A stretch of DNA of 34,763 bases, taken from the NCBI GenBank assembly GCA_947169885.1, contig CAMVRM010000037.1, positions 1 to 34,763 of the forward strand. Direction: 5' to 3'. Both the position numbers and the translations under genes were made by a program. Shown here one piece after another: positions 15,734 through 25,256 of the stretch; positions within the stretch are counted from its first letter, which is position 1; each line of letters begins with the position of its first letter. The notes beneath the pieces are model-generated. The model did no database searches. It saw nothing but the letters and a program-made list of their open reading frames with translations, and was not told the origin of the DNA. The DNA is from an uncultured Ruminococcus sp. (lineage in GTDB: Bacteria; Bacillota; Clostridia; Oscillospirales; Ruminococcaceae).

Positions 15734-17950
15734 TCAGAAACCTGTGTAGTCGGTGGACTCAACAGTGGATTCAGTTCCCGGCTCGCTGTCTGTGGGAACA
15801 TCGGTGCTTGTGAAGTCCTCACTGCTCGAATCGGGTATCTGAATGTCGGGCATCGAGGGTTCTAAGCTCGAAGTCTCGGTCTGAGCAGCGTTCGGAGTGA
15901 TCTTCAGCAGGTCAGTCTCGTTGAGAGTGCCGTTGAGTTTAATCTCTTCCTTATCATAATCGATGTCATAGGTAGCATAGCGGATATAGTTCTCAGCACC
16001 AAGATCATTGGACTTGATATAAACTACAAGAGTTTCAGTCTTCTTGCCCGAGATGTCAATAGCAACTGTGCCGCCTGCAACAGCCTCGCCGCTTTGGATA
16101 GTCTTGGTGTATGCCACGCTTCCGTCACGGTAAACGTCAATAGTGTAAGAACCTCTGATACCGTTAGGCATGGGTATTCTCATAGTCAGCGGGATAGGAT
16201 CAGTTTCGCCTGTCGAGATATAGATGATAACGACCGTACCCTTGTCCTGATAAGTGTCAGCCTTGATAGACTGTTCAACTACCTTGCCCTTGTCGCCGTC
16301 ATGCTTGATCTCCTCGATCTCGTAGCTGAGTTTGGATTCTTTAAGTGTTGCGATAGCCTTTGCCTGAGTAAGTCCTACAACATTAGGTACTTTGACCTGA
16401 GTTTCCAGAGGACCCTGTGAAACGAAGTACTGTACTTCCTTGCCCTCGGGGTATTCAGTACCTGCGGAAGGTTCTGTCTTAACGACCATTCCCTTAGCAA
16501 TGTTGTCATCATAGACTTCACGCACGATCGGTATAAAGCCCGCACTTGCAAGCTCACTTCGTGCGATCTCGGCATCCTTGTTCACCATGTTCGGAACAGT
16601 GATAAGTCTCTGACCCTTAGAAACGGTAACTTTCAGCTTAAAGCCTTCCTTAACGGTCTTGCCCGTCTGATCCTGGCTCATGATGATGCCTTCTTCGTAC
16701 TCGTTGTTGTATTCTTCGGTCTTGACGAAATTAAGCTTGTCCTTCCATTGCTGTTCGACCTGAACGATGTTCTTGCCGACAAAGTTCGGTATCTCGACAT
16801 TTCCTGAGTGTGTAGCACCGGGTCCGAAGTTTGAGATAGCGTAGTAAGCAATAACAAGTGAAGCAATGATAACGACTGCGACCGTAACAGCAAGCATTAT
16901 CGGCACAACGTAGCTTCTCTTAGGAACTGCTTCTTCATAGTACTCGTCATCGTAATATTCTTCATCGTTCTCGCCATAATCGTTGTATTCATCGGGCGGA
17001 TAACGGTCATCGTAATAATCGTCGCTGTAATCGTCCTGTGCATCATCGGAAAGCGGATTATAGTATCTCGAATCAGCATCCTGCTCGGGAACATAGTTGG
17101 GATCGGTGTAGCCGAAAACAACAGTCGGGTCAAGCTTGAACGTGTCGATATCATTTATCATCTGTGCCGCACTCTGGTAACGCCTTGCAGGGTCTTTTTC
17201 CATAGCGTGATAGATGATCTCCTCCAGCGCCTCGGGGACAGAAGGCATTATCTCACGGGGCGGAACACAGTCATCATTCATGTGTTTGAGTGCGATAGCC
17301 ACAGGCGTGTCAGCGTCATAAGGTTTCTTGCCCGTCACCATTTCATAAAGCATGATGCCCACGGAATAGATGTCGCTGCGTTCATCGGTTATTTCACCTC
17401 TTGCCTGTTCGGGGGAGATGTAGTGTACCGAACCTACCGTTTTGTCCGAGAGGGTCTTGCCATCGGTGCGTGAGAATCTTGCGATGCCGAAGTCCATGAC
17501 TTTTATCGTGCCGTCTTCAAGCATCATGATGTTCTGAGGCTTTATGTCACGGTGAACGATGCCTTTATCATGAGCGCTCTGCAAAGCCCTGAGTATCTGG
17601 GTCATGAAGAACAGTGCGTCCTTCCAGCGGAGAACCCCCTGCTGTTCGATGAAATCTTTAAGGGTTATGCCGTCGATATACTCCATAACGATGAACTTCA
17701 CATCGTCCTCCAGCCCAACATCATAGATCTTGACGATGTTCGGGTGGTTAAGAACAGCTATCGCCTTACTCTCATTTCTGAATCTTCTCAGAAAATCGGC
17801 ATTCTCCGAAAACTCGTCTTTAAGCACCTTGACTGCAACGATGCGATCATCAACAAGATCATGAGCCTTGTAGACATCAGCCATTCCGCCCGAGCCGATC
17901 TGTTCTGTGATCTCATACCGACCGTCAAGCCTTGTGCCGATATAATTCAT
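15734..17950 (-). CDS. prkC: PASTA-domain Ser/Thr protein kinase (PrkC/Stk1 type)
   Basis: A 738-residue membrane kinase sensing peptidoglycan. The kinase domain (about 8-270) has the Gly loop IGSGGMADVYKA, catalytic Lys41, HRDIKPQNIM with Asp135, and DFGIARF with Asp153. A juxtamembrane stretch (about 296-342) is very rich in Asp and Tyr. One membrane helix (about 347-372) leads to three extracellular PASTA repeats (about 384-445, 448-512, 518-581), marked by VEIPNFVGK, ITVPNMVNK and VKVPNVVGL. About 155 further residues follow, ending in a Ser/Thr/Glu-rich tail. I start at the ATG at 17950; the in-frame TTG at 17962 touches the GGAG. It pairs with the phosphatase just upstream and likely governs growth, wall synthesis and spore germination. 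Confidence 0.96.
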   Translation of the reverse strand: MNYIGTRLDGRYEITEQIGSGGMADVYKAHDLVDDRIVAVKVLKDEFSENADFLRRFRNESKAIAVLNHPNIVKIYDVGLEDDVKFIVMEYIDGITLKDFIEQQGVLRWKDALFFMTQILRALQSAHDKGIVHRDIKPQNIMMLEDGTIKVMDFGIARFSRTDGKTLSDKTVGSVHYISPEQARGEITDERSDIYSVGIMLYEMVTGKKPYDADTPVAIALKHMNDDCVPPREIMPSVPEALEEIIYHAMEKDPARRYQSAAQMINDIDTFKLDPTVVFGYTDPNYVPEQDADSRYYNPLSDDAQDDYSDDYYDDRYPPDEYNDYGENDEEYYDDEYYEEAVPKRSYVVPIMLAVTVAVVIIASLVIAYYAISNFGPGATHSGNVEIPNFVGKNIVQVEQQWKDKLNFVKTEEYNNEYEEGIIMSQDQTGKTVKEGFKLKVTVSKGQRLITVPNMVNKDAEIARSELASAGFIPIVREVYDDNIAKGMVVKTEPSAGTEYPEGKEVQYFVSQGPLETQVKVPNVVGLTQAKAIATLKESKLSYEIEEIKHDGDKGKVVEQSIKADTYQDKGTVVIIYISTGETDPIPLTMRIPMPNGIRGSYTIDVYRDGSVAYTKTIQSGEAVAGGTVAIDISGKKTETLVVYIKSNDLGAENYIRYATYDIDYDKEEIKLNGTLNETDLLKITPNAAQTETSSLEPSMPDIQIPDSSSEDFTSTDVPTDSEPGTESTVESTDYTGF

Positions 17951-17993
17951 AATGCACTTCAACTCCTGTTAAATAAAATGTTTTGCCTGTCTC

Positions 17994-18722
17994 TTAGTTA
18001 GCAATAACTGCTGCGGAAATATTGTCCTTGCCGCCGCAGGCATTGCTGTAATCTATCAGGTCAGCCACGCCTTTGTCCAGATTTTTGTTGAACATAGTTT
18101 CGTAAATGACCTGTGGATGACAATAATTGTAAAGTCCATCCGTGCAGAGGAAAACAGCAAAATTGTCCGTTTCCTCCAGCTCGAAATAATCAGGTTCAAC
18201 GATGGTGTCAACGCCGATAGCCCTTGTGATTATATTCTTCATACGGTGGTTGAGCATCTGCTCATAGGTTATCTCGCCGTTTTTATAAAGCAGCTGAACA
18301 TAAGTGTGATCCTCTGTCACCTGAGTGACCCCTTTATCGTTCATGAGATATGCACGGCTGTCGCCGACGTTTATGATGTGCGCCCTTTTTCCGACAACGA
18401 GGGCGGCAACACAGGTCGTACCCATACCGTTTTTCTCGATGTCCTCACGGCTTTTGGTGTAAACTATCGTATTTGCGGCAGCAACAGCCGTTTTGAGCAG
18501 GTTCTCGATGCTTGAAGGCTTCATTTTTTCGTTGAAACCCAAACTTACACGGCGGTATATTTCGGTTGCCGCAAGTTCACTCGCAACAGAACCTGAAGCT
18601 GCTCCGCCCATGCCGTCACAAACGACCGCAAGCGCCACGTTATCAGCAAGGAAACCTGCACAGATCTTGTCCTGATTCTCATGCCTGACCTTGCCCATAT
18701 CCGAATTATACGACAGATACAT
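17994..18722 (-). CDS. prpC: PP2C-type Ser/Thr phosphatase (PrpC/Stp)
   Basis: A 242-residue metal-dependent phosphatase that reverses phosphorylation by the neighbouring PASTA kinase. The PP2C motifs are in order: NSDMGKVRHENQDK near the start, AVVCDGMGGAASG with metal-binding Asp, HIINVGDSRAYL, TEDHTYVQ, LCTDGLYNY, and GGKDNISAAVI at the end. Length and motif set are normal for the bacterial stand-alone form. Its ATG directly follows the rlmN stop codon without a gap, and the kinase gene begins 43 bases after it, so the three are translated as a coupled block. Confidence 0.95.
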   Translation of the reverse strand: MYLSYNSDMGKVRHENQDKICAGFLADNVALAVVCDGMGGAASGSVASELAATEIYRRVSLGFNEKMKPSSIENLLKTAVAAANTIVYTKSREDIEKNGMGTTCVAALVVGKRAHIINVGDSRAYLMNDKGVTQVTEDHTYVQLLYKNGEITYEQMLNHRMKNIITRAIGVDTIVEPDYFELEETDNFAVFLCTDGLYNYCHPQVIYETMFNKNLDKGVADLIDYSNACGGKDNISAAVIAN

Positions 18723-19802
18723 TTACTCATCACCGTCCTTCAATGATCGCTGTGTGCTTTGTTCAGCTTCACGCCTGAGCTGTCCGCAGGCAGCTTCAAT
18801 GTCCGCTCCGAGAGTTCTTCTGACAGTTGCGTTTATGCCAAAGCCGTCAAGATACTCACGAAAGCGCTGAGCGCTGCGCCTGTCTGACGTGTAGCCCCGT
18901 TCTTTGATCTTGTTCACGGGGATAATATTTACATGGCATATCTGACCCGAAAGCAAGTCAGCAAGTTTTTTTGCGTCTTCCTTAGAATCATTATGCCCGT
19001 TTATCAAAGCATATTCATAACTTATGCGCCGACCCGTTTTCTTGAAATAGCTTTTGCAGGCGGTCATAAGTTCATTTATATCATAGCGGTCGTTGATCGG
19101 CATGACGGCACTTCGGCTGATGTTGTCGGGAGCATGAAGCGAGATAGAGAGCGTAACTCCAAGTTCCAGCTCCGCAAGCTCATAGATCCGAGGGACTATC
19201 CCGCAGGTCGAGAGCGAAACGTGCCTGAGCGACATCCCGAAACCGTCAGGGTCGGAAAGCAGCCGCAGGAATTGTATAACGTTATCGTAATTGTCCAGCG
19301 GTTCGCCGATACCCATGAGCACCACTCCCGAGATCTTCCTGCCGCTGTTTCGCTGCGCTGTGTAGATCTGCGAAAGTATCTCACCGGGAGTAAGGTTTCG
19401 TTTATAGCCTGCGATAGTCGAAGCACAGAACCTGCACCCCATTTTGCAGCCCACCTGAGTCGATACGCAGATCGTGTTTCCGTAGCTGTATTCCATTAAG
19501 ACCGACTCAATGTGTTCGCCGTCAAAAAGCCTATATAAGTATTTTACAGTATTATCTACCTTAGATTCAAGCTTTTTTTCAATAAATAGTGATTTTAAAC
19601 AAAATATTTTTTCAAGCTTGTCACGCAGTTGTGCAGAAATGTTGGTCATTTCGGAAAATGAAGCCGCTTGTTTTGCGTGCAGCCAGTCATATATCTGTCC
19701 TGCCCTGAATTTTTTTTCGCCGAGAGCCAGAAGCTGCTCGGTCAGTTCAGGTTTGGTAAGGCTGAGAATATCTATCCTGCCGTCATTTTCACGGATAACC
19801 AA
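18723..19802 (-). CDS. rlmN: Dual-specificity 23S rRNA/tRNA methyltransferase RlmN
   Basis: A 359-residue radical-SAM enzyme that makes 2-methyladenosine at A2503 of 23S rRNA and A37 of some tRNAs. The iron-sulfur motif CKMGCRFCAST (CX3CX2C) is clear, as are GIGEPLDNYDNV, the SLHAPDN strand, and a C-terminal GADIEAACGQL with the second catalytic Cys. The start codon is TTG: GAGGTG lies five bases before it, and no ATG or GTG nearby gives a better fit to the usual N-terminus (LTKPELTEQLLALGEKKFRAGQI). It lies 15 bases after rsmB. Confidence 0.95.
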   Translation of the reverse strand: MVIRENDGRIDILSLTKPELTEQLLALGEKKFRAGQIYDWLHAKQAASFSEMTNISAQLRDKLEKIFCLKSLFIEKKLESKVDNTVKYLYRLFDGEHIESVLMEYSYGNTICVSTQVGCKMGCRFCASTIAGYKRNLTPGEILSQIYTAQRNSGRKISGVVLMGIGEPLDNYDNVIQFLRLLSDPDGFGMSLRHVSLSTCGIVPRIYELAELELGVTLSISLHAPDNISRSAVMPINDRYDINELMTACKSYFKKTGRRISYEYALINGHNDSKEDAKKLADLLSGQICHVNIIPVNKIKERGYTSDRRSAQRFREYLDGFGINATVRRTLGADIEAACGQLRREAEQSTQRSLKDGDE

Positions 19803-19817
19803 AAAATCACCTCTTTT

Positions 19818-21143
19818 TTACTGCACACGCTTGAATTTTGCGATAAAGAACCCGTCCGACTCAAAATAGCTGGGCATGACCGACAGCATCGTTTCGCCGT
19901 CAAACTTACCTAAGCCATTCCAAAGCGGTTCGGGAACAAAATCTGTGTGTTCTTTAAGAAACCTTTCAGCAACGCATCTGTTTTCTGCATCAGAAAGTGT
20001 ACAGGTGGAATAGATAAGCATACCGCCCGTCTTAACATACCTTGCTGAGGTGTCAAGTATTTTATATTGAACGTCGGGCAAGCCGTCAAAATCTGTCAAG
20101 TCTTTGTACTTTATCTCAGGCTTTCGACCTATCACGCCAAGCCCTGAACACGGCACATCGCACAGCACTCTGTCAGCAAGCGGTATGTCAAGGCTATGTA
20201 CTTTACCGTCATTAGAACGTGCCTCAACTATGTCAAGTCCTTTGGATCTAGCTCCGTTTCGGATAAGACGTACACGGTTTTCGTGAAGATCACATGAAAT
20301 AAGCCTGCCTATGTTTTTCATGTCCTCCGCAAGAGTGAATGTCTTGCCGCCGGGAGCTGCGCAAAGGTCAAGCACAGTCATACCTGCATGAGCATCCACC
20401 GCCTTACAGCATAATCGGCTTGAAATATCCTGAACGTGGAATAGCCCGTTTTTATAAGCCTGAGTAGCTTCGGGAGCGCCGCCGTGCAGATCAAGACAAT
20501 CCGCAAAATACTTGTTGACTTCCGCAGGACAGCCCTCGTCAGCAAGCAGCGCCGCAAGTTCCTCGGCAGAAGTCCGCAAAGTATTGACCTTGACGGTCAC
20601 AGGAGGTCTGCCCAAAGACGATGCGAGCAGCGACTGCGTATTCTTTTCGCCAAGTTCGGTTATCCATTTTTTTACCAGCGGCAGAGGACATGAGTAGGAA
20701 ACCGAAAGCTTTTCAGCGTATCCCTCGGGTTCAGGAACAGCCTTTTCCGCACGTATGAACGCTCTGAGCAGTCCGTTCACATAACCCTTGACCGCAGGAT
20801 TTTTTGTCATAGATGCAAGCTTGACAGCCTCGTTAACAGCCGCCGATTCGGGAACACTGTTCATGTAAAGCAGCTGATAGACAGCCGTTCTCAAAATGTT
20901 CCTGACATCAGAACTCAGTTTGTCAGACGGTTTCGATGAATATGTCCTGATGACCTCATCAAGTGTCAGCTGACGTTCAAGCGTACCGTAAAACAGAGCA
21001 GTACAGAATTTCCTGTCCTGTGCATCCATTTTACTTCGCTTGAAATGCTCGTCAAGCAGTAAATTTGAATAAGCGCCGCCGTTTTCTATGCGGCACAGCA
21101 GTTTGACTGCCGTTTTTCTTGGGTTTTCTTTATTGACGGGCAT
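19818..21143 (-). CDS. rsmB: 16S rRNA (cytosine 967-C5)-methyltransferase RsmB
   Basis: A 441-residue enzyme. The N-terminal NusB-like RNA-binding domain (about 5-130) contains DRKFCTALFYGTLERQLTLD. The C-terminal Rossmann methyltransferase has VLDLCAAPGGKTFTLAEDM for SAM binding, CDVPCSGLGVIGRKPEIKYK with one catalytic Cys and IYSTCTLSDAEN with the other. AAGGAGC precedes the ATG. A gap of 133 bases with repeated CTTTACA sequences separates it from fmt upstream. This is the widest gap in the operon, so an internal promoter or regulator site is possible. Confidence 0.96.
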   Translation of the reverse strand: MPVNKENPRKTAVKLLCRIENGGAYSNLLLDEHFKRSKMDAQDRKFCTALFYGTLERQLTLDEVIRTYSSKPSDKLSSDVRNILRTAVYQLLYMNSVPESAAVNEAVKLASMTKNPAVKGYVNGLLRAFIRAEKAVPEPEGYAEKLSVSYSCPLPLVKKWITELGEKNTQSLLASSLGRPPVTVKVNTLRTSAEELAALLADEGCPAEVNKYFADCLDLHGGAPEATQAYKNGLFHVQDISSRLCCKAVDAHAGMTVLDLCAAPGGKTFTLAEDMKNIGRLISCDLHENRVRLIRNGARSKGLDIVEARSNDGKVHSLDIPLADRVLCDVPCSGLGVIGRKPEIKYKDLTDFDGLPDVQYKILDTSARYVKTGGMLIYSTCTLSDAENRCVAERFLKEHTDFVPEPLWNGLGKFDGETMLSVMPSYFESDGFFIAKFKRVQ

Positions 21144-21176
21144 TTTTGCTCCTTAAATTCATATCAAGTGTTTTTA

Positions 21177-21266
21177 CTTTACAAAATTTGAATCTGTAAA
21201 GCAAACATCTTGACAAATGTATTTTAAACCTCTAACGTTATTATTAACAATTCAAGTTCTGTAAAG
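21177..21266. repeat. Repeated CTTTACAGA boxes in the fmt-rsmB gap
   Basis: On the - strand CTTTACAGA occurs at 21266-21258 and again at 21201-21193. The second copy forms an inverted repeat with TGTAAAG at 21183-21177 (seven-base arms, 11-base spacer). A further imperfect partner CCTTACA lies at 21275-21281. It may be a regulator site or a structured segment of the operon mRNA. No clear sigma-A promoter is visible. Confidence 0.4.
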
Positions 21267-21276
21267 TATATTTACC

Positions 21277-22233
21277 TTACAATTTTGTTGTGAGTAAAGT
21301 TCCTGCCTTGACAGGCTTGCCGTTTAAGAATGCCGCCGACTGCATTCTTTTTCCGCCCTCATGCTGTATCTCGTTAAAGCGGATAACTCCGTCAGAGCAG
21401 GCAACGTCAAATTTCTTGCTGCCCACAAACTCACCCGGCTGTGCATTCGGCTTTTTGTCCGAAATGATTTCCGAATGATACACTTTAAGACGTTTACCGT
21501 CAAGATAACAGAAAGCACACGGCGAATCTGAAAGCGCACATATCTGTCTGTGTATCTCGGCGACAGACTTGTTAAAGTCGATAGGCGACATATCCTTTGT
21601 TATCATGTCGGCATGAGTTGCAAGGCTCTCGTCCTGCTTCTCAGGGTGAAGTTCACCTTTTTCAGCCATTTTCAGCACTTCCATTATCATGTCAGCGCCA
21701 AGGTCAGCAAGCCTGTCGAAAAGCTCTGCGGAAGTCTCGTTCACGCCGATCTGCACGCTCTCTTTGAGCAGCATATCTCCCGTGTCAAGTCCCTCGCCCA
21801 TTTGCATGACCGTTATGCCTGTCTCTTTTTTGCCGTCATATATCGCACGCTGTATAGGTGCTGCACCTCTGTACTCGGGCAGAAGCGAAGCGTGGATATT
21901 TATGCAGCCGTATTTCGGCAGTTCCAGCACTTCTTTTGGAAGTATCTTTCCATAAGCTGCCACAACTATAACATCGGGCGCTAACTCTTTCAGCGCCGCT
22001 ATATATTCGTCGGCATCATGCCTGAGCGTTTTCGGCTGGTAGACAGGCGTTCCGTGTTCCTCCGCAAGCAACTTGACGGGAGTAGGGATAAATTTGTTCC
22101 CACGCCCTCGTGGTTTGTCGGTCTGTGTGAATACCGCCTGCACTTCGATGTCAATGCCATAAGGCTCGGGCGAGTAAAGGTTTCTCAGGGCTTTTACCGC
22201 AAAATCGGGAGTACCCATGAAAACTACTTTCAT
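21277..22233 (-). CDS. fmt: Methionyl-tRNA formyltransferase
   Basis: A 318-residue enzyme that formylates initiator Met-tRNA with 10-formyltetrahydrofolate. Landmarks are MKVVFMGTPDFAV at the start, INIHASLLPEYRGAAPIQRA with the catalytic Asn and His and the SLLPEYRG signature, and QMGEGLDTGDMLL with the catalytic Asp. The C-terminal OB-like tRNA-binding domain follows (about 205-318). The ATG overlaps the def stop codon as ATGA, so translation is coupled with the deformylase that later removes the formyl group. Length is typical. Confidence 0.97.
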   Translation of the reverse strand: MKVVFMGTPDFAVKALRNLYSPEPYGIDIEVQAVFTQTDKPRGRGNKFIPTPVKLLAEEHGTPVYQPKTLRHDADEYIAALKELAPDVIVVAAYGKILPKEVLELPKYGCINIHASLLPEYRGAAPIQRAIYDGKKETGITVMQMGEGLDTGDMLLKESVQIGVNETSAELFDRLADLGADMIMEVLKMAEKGELHPEKQDESLATHADMITKDMSPIDFNKSVAEIHRQICALSDSPCAFCYLDGKRLKVYHSEIISDKKPNAQPGEFVGSKKFDVACSDGVIRFNEIQHEGGKRMQSAAFLNGKPVKAGTLLTTKL

Positions 22234-22712
22234 TTAGCTTGTTCCTCCTCGGGTTCGAGCCATTCCTCGACAATATCAACAAACAGTTTGCCTTCAAGGT
22301 GATCCAGTTCGTGGCAGACCGCCTGAGCGAGCAGTCCCTCAGCGCCTTTTACTTCGTACCAATTTCCGTTTCTGTCCTGCGCTTTGAAATCTATCCTCAT
22401 AGGTCTTGTGGTCATGCCCCAGCGGTTCGGACAGGAGAGACAGCCTTCCTGAACGTGCTGTGTTTCTTCCGAGCGATATGTTATTTCGGGGTTGATAAGC
22501 TCATACAGTCCGTGCTCGTCGCCCACATCGATGACGACCACTCTGCGCAGAAAGCTGACCTGCGGACCTGCAAGTCCCACGCCGTCGGCACTTCGCATCG
22601 TGTCAGCCATATCATCAAGCACTGTCCAAAGTTTTTCACCGAACTCGGTAACAGGGCGGCATACCTTGCGTAAGATCGGGTCGCCCTCTTTGATTATCGT
22701 TCTGATAGCCAT
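22230..22712 (-). CDS. def: Peptide deformylase
   Basis: A 160-residue zinc/iron hydrolase that removes the formyl group from nascent proteins. All three motifs are present: GVGLAGPQV, EGCLSCPNRW with the metal-binding Cys, and QAVCHELDHLEGKLF containing the HEXXH metal site. The C-terminal tail EEWLEPEEEQ is acidic. The ATG is preceded by AAAGGACAG. It lies 61 bases after priA and overlaps fmt by four bases. Length and motif set match ordinary clostridial deformylases. Confidence 0.97.
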   Translation of the reverse strand: MAIRTIIKEGDPILRKVCRPVTEFGEKLWTVLDDMADTMRSADGVGLAGPQVSFLRRVVVIDVGDEHGLYELINPEITYRSEETQHVQEGCLSCPNRWGMTTRPMRIDFKAQDRNGNWYEVKGAEGLLAQAVCHELDHLEGKLFVDIVEEWLEPEEEQAK

Positions 22713-22773
22713 TTTTACTGTCCTTTCATTTTTACCGATCGACCGTTGATATTTGATAGGCAGCCGATCAGCA

Positions 22774-25230
22774 TCAAAGTCCTATATCGCCGTTTATGTC
22801 GCATACAGCCCTGACTTCGGAGTACTTCGACAGCTTGTGAAAAGCCTCGATGCAGTATCTGACCATGTCTCTCAGCTGTTTCGACTGACGGCATTTCAGC
22901 AGTACTCGATAACGATAGCGGTTGTTTATCCGCCCGAGCGTACACGGTGACGGTCCTAAGACCCTCAGCGGAATGTCAGGCTTGTATTTTTCGATATACT
23001 GCTTCATTATCTCTACGAAATCTCTCGATCCCTCGATGACCCTGCTTTCCATTACCGAGGAAAAAGTCACCGAACAGATGTCACAGTAAGGCGGGTAGAG
23101 AAGTGCGTGCCGCAGTTCGGACTCCTGCTCGAAAAATTCGTCATAGTCCTGTTCTGCCGCAAGATTTATAACATAATGATCGGGAACGAAAGTCTGTATA
23201 AACGCCCGTCCCGGCTTGTCGCCACGCCCCGAACGCCCTGCGACTTGTGTTATCAGCGAGAACGTCCTTTCGTAGCTTCGGAAATCTCCCGTAAACAGAG
23301 CTTTGTCGATAGAAATTATCCCCACAAGCGTTACATTCGGGAAGTTCAGCCCCTTAGCGATCATCTGAGTGCCGAGCATTATGTCATACTCGCCACGCTC
23401 GAACGCTGAGAAACTTTCCTCATAAGCGTAGCGTGAAAAAGTCGTATCTGCGTCCATTCTGAGCAGTCTTGCATCGGGGTATAGTCTGCCCAGTTCGTCT
23501 TCTATTTTCTGTGTGCCTGCGCCGCTCTGCTTCAGCTTTTCGCTTCCGCAGGAGGGGCAGCTGTGCGGTTCTGCAATGCTGTAACCGCAGTAGTGGCACA
23601 TGAGCCGTTTATTTTTTATATGGTATGTCAGCGGCAGGTCGCAGCTTGGACATTTTATCGGCTGCCGACAGTTTGCGCATGACATATAAGTCGTGTATCC
23701 ACGCCTGTTGAGAAGCAGAATGACCTGCTCGCCTTTTTTTAGCGTTTCGCCCACTGCATCCGCAAGCTTTTGGCTGAACAGACTTCCGTTCCCAGCCATT
23801 GCTTCTGCCTGCATATCAATTATCTCGACTTCGGGCAGAGTAGCGTTTGCATACCTCTGACGCATAGTGAACAGGTGGAATCTGCCTTGCTTTGCGTAGT
23901 AAAAACTCTCGACCGAGGGTGTCGCAGATGCAAGCAGCATTACGCAGTTGTGGTATCCGCAGCGCTTTATCGCCGCTTCACGGGCGTGGTATCTTGGGGA
24001 ACTGTCAGACTTGTAAGTGCGTTCGCCCTCCTCATCGAGAATGATGATCCCGATATTCGAGAGCGGCGCAAACACAGCACTTCTTGTACCGATAACGATC
24101 TTCGCATCTCCACGCTTTATGCGCTTGAACTCGTCAGTCCTTTGTCCGAGAGACAGTGACGAGTGAAGAAGTGCGATGTCATCGCCAAAATAAAGCTTGA
24201 ATTTCCGCACCATTTGCGGCGTGAGCGATATTTCGGGCACGAGCAGCATAGCTGTTTTACCAATCGACAACACTTTGTCGATAAGTTTGAAGAACACGGA
24301 AGTTTTTCCGCTCCCCGTAACGCCGTAGAGCAGCGCACCAGAGGGCTTACCTGCGTTGACAAGTTCCATTATCCCGTCAAAAGCGGCAGTCTGTTCTTCG
24401 TTCAGGTGAATATCATCGGTACTCAGCCGTTCGGAAGCGTCAGCAGTTGCCTTTCGCAGAACTTCCACCGAATAACTCATGACGATGCCTTTTTCTTCCA
24501 GCCGCTTGATAACAGCGTTGGTGCAGCCTGCCATGTAGCATATCTCGTCTGCCGATGCCGAACCGTTCTCACTGAGCAGCCCGACCACCGCTTTTTGTTT
24601 TGCGCTGAGTTTTTCGTCAACTTCGCCCGAGATATAAACCTCAGTCAGCCGATAGTTCTTTTCCGAAGCATCACCGACAAGCCGCTTGAAAACGTCTATT
24701 TCTTCAAGCGCACCCTTGTCGCACATCGAACCTATCAAAGCTTTGAGCTGTTTTTTTTCGGCAGCGTTTGCGCATCTTTCGGGGTCAAGCAGAGCATCAG
24801 CCTCACGCTGATCTTTTGCAGCCCTGAGCCTGTTCAGCAGTTCAGTCTCCTCTGCGTTAAGTCCGCATTCGCTCTCGTCAACAGCTGACGGCTGATAATG
24901 CACCGCTGCTTTAACGCTGAACCCGTTCGGCACCATTGAACGAAACGCATCAAAATATGTGCAGAAAGTAGTTTCTTTGAGCCATTCCGCCATATCGAGC
25001 ATTTCTTCACCGAGCAGCGGCTCATCATCAATTATCGCCGAAACAGCTTTCATTTTGCTGTCTGCCGTTTCTGCTTCATAAACTGAAAGTATCAGCGCTA
25101 TGACCTTGTTGTTGCCCCTGCCGAACGGCACGAACGCCCTTGAACCCGATTTAGCTCGCATTACAAGTCTTTCGGGAACAATGTAGCTGTAACGTTTGTC
25201 AAAGCTTTGTGAGGCGCTGCTTACAGCCAC
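22774..25230 (-). CDS. priA: Primosomal replication restart helicase PriA
   Basis: An 818-residue 3'-5' DNA helicase. An N-terminal 3'-end-binding domain (SFDKRYSYIVPERL) is followed by Walker A GVTGSGKTSVF, GTRSAVFAP, motif II IILDEEGERTYKSD, and the zinc segment with paired cysteines CANCRQPIKCPSC and CHYCGYSIAEPHSCPSC. The late helicase motifs GTQMIAKGLNFPNV and QVAGRSGRGDKPGR follow. Motif II normally reads DEEH; here Gly replaces His. The start is uncertain: the GTG at 25230 lacks a ribosome site, and similarity (IAEVAVSSASQ) appears to continue upstream in the same frame, where AAGAGG (25266-25261) would serve an unusual CTG at 25251. The gene lies between rpoZ and def as expected; coaBC is missing. 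Confidence 0.95.
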   Translation of the reverse strand: MAVSSASQSFDKRYSYIVPERLVMRAKSGSRAFVPFGRGNNKVIALILSVYEAETADSKMKAVSAIIDDEPLLGEEMLDMAEWLKETTFCTYFDAFRSMVPNGFSVKAAVHYQPSAVDESECGLNAEETELLNRLRAAKDQREADALLDPERCANAAEKKQLKALIGSMCDKGALEEIDVFKRLVGDASEKNYRLTEVYISGEVDEKLSAKQKAVVGLLSENGSASADEICYMAGCTNAVIKRLEEKGIVMSYSVEVLRKATADASERLSTDDIHLNEEQTAAFDGIMELVNAGKPSGALLYGVTGSGKTSVFFKLIDKVLSIGKTAMLLVPEISLTPQMVRKFKLYFGDDIALLHSSLSLGQRTDEFKRIKRGDAKIVIGTRSAVFAPLSNIGIIILDEEGERTYKSDSSPRYHAREAAIKRCGYHNCVMLLASATPSVESFYYAKQGRFHLFTMRQRYANATLPEVEIIDMQAEAMAGNGSLFSQKLADAVGETLKKGEQVILLLNRRGYTTYMSCANCRQPIKCPSCDLPLTYHIKNKRLMCHYCGYSIAEPHSCPSCGSEKLKQSGAGTQKIEDELGRLYPDARLLRMDADTTFSRYAYEESFSAFERGEYDIMLGTQMIAKGLNFPNVTLVGIISIDKALFTGDFRSYERTFSLITQVAGRSGRGDKPGRAFIQTFVPDHYVINLAAEQDYDEFFEQESELRHALLYPPYCDICSVTFSSVMESRVIEGSRDFVEIMKQYIEKYKPDIPLRVLGPSPCTLGRINNRYRYRVLLKCRQSKQLRDMVRYCIEAFHKLSKYSEVRAVCDINGDIGL

Positions 25231-25256
25231 CTCTGCGATATGGATACTCAGTGTTA

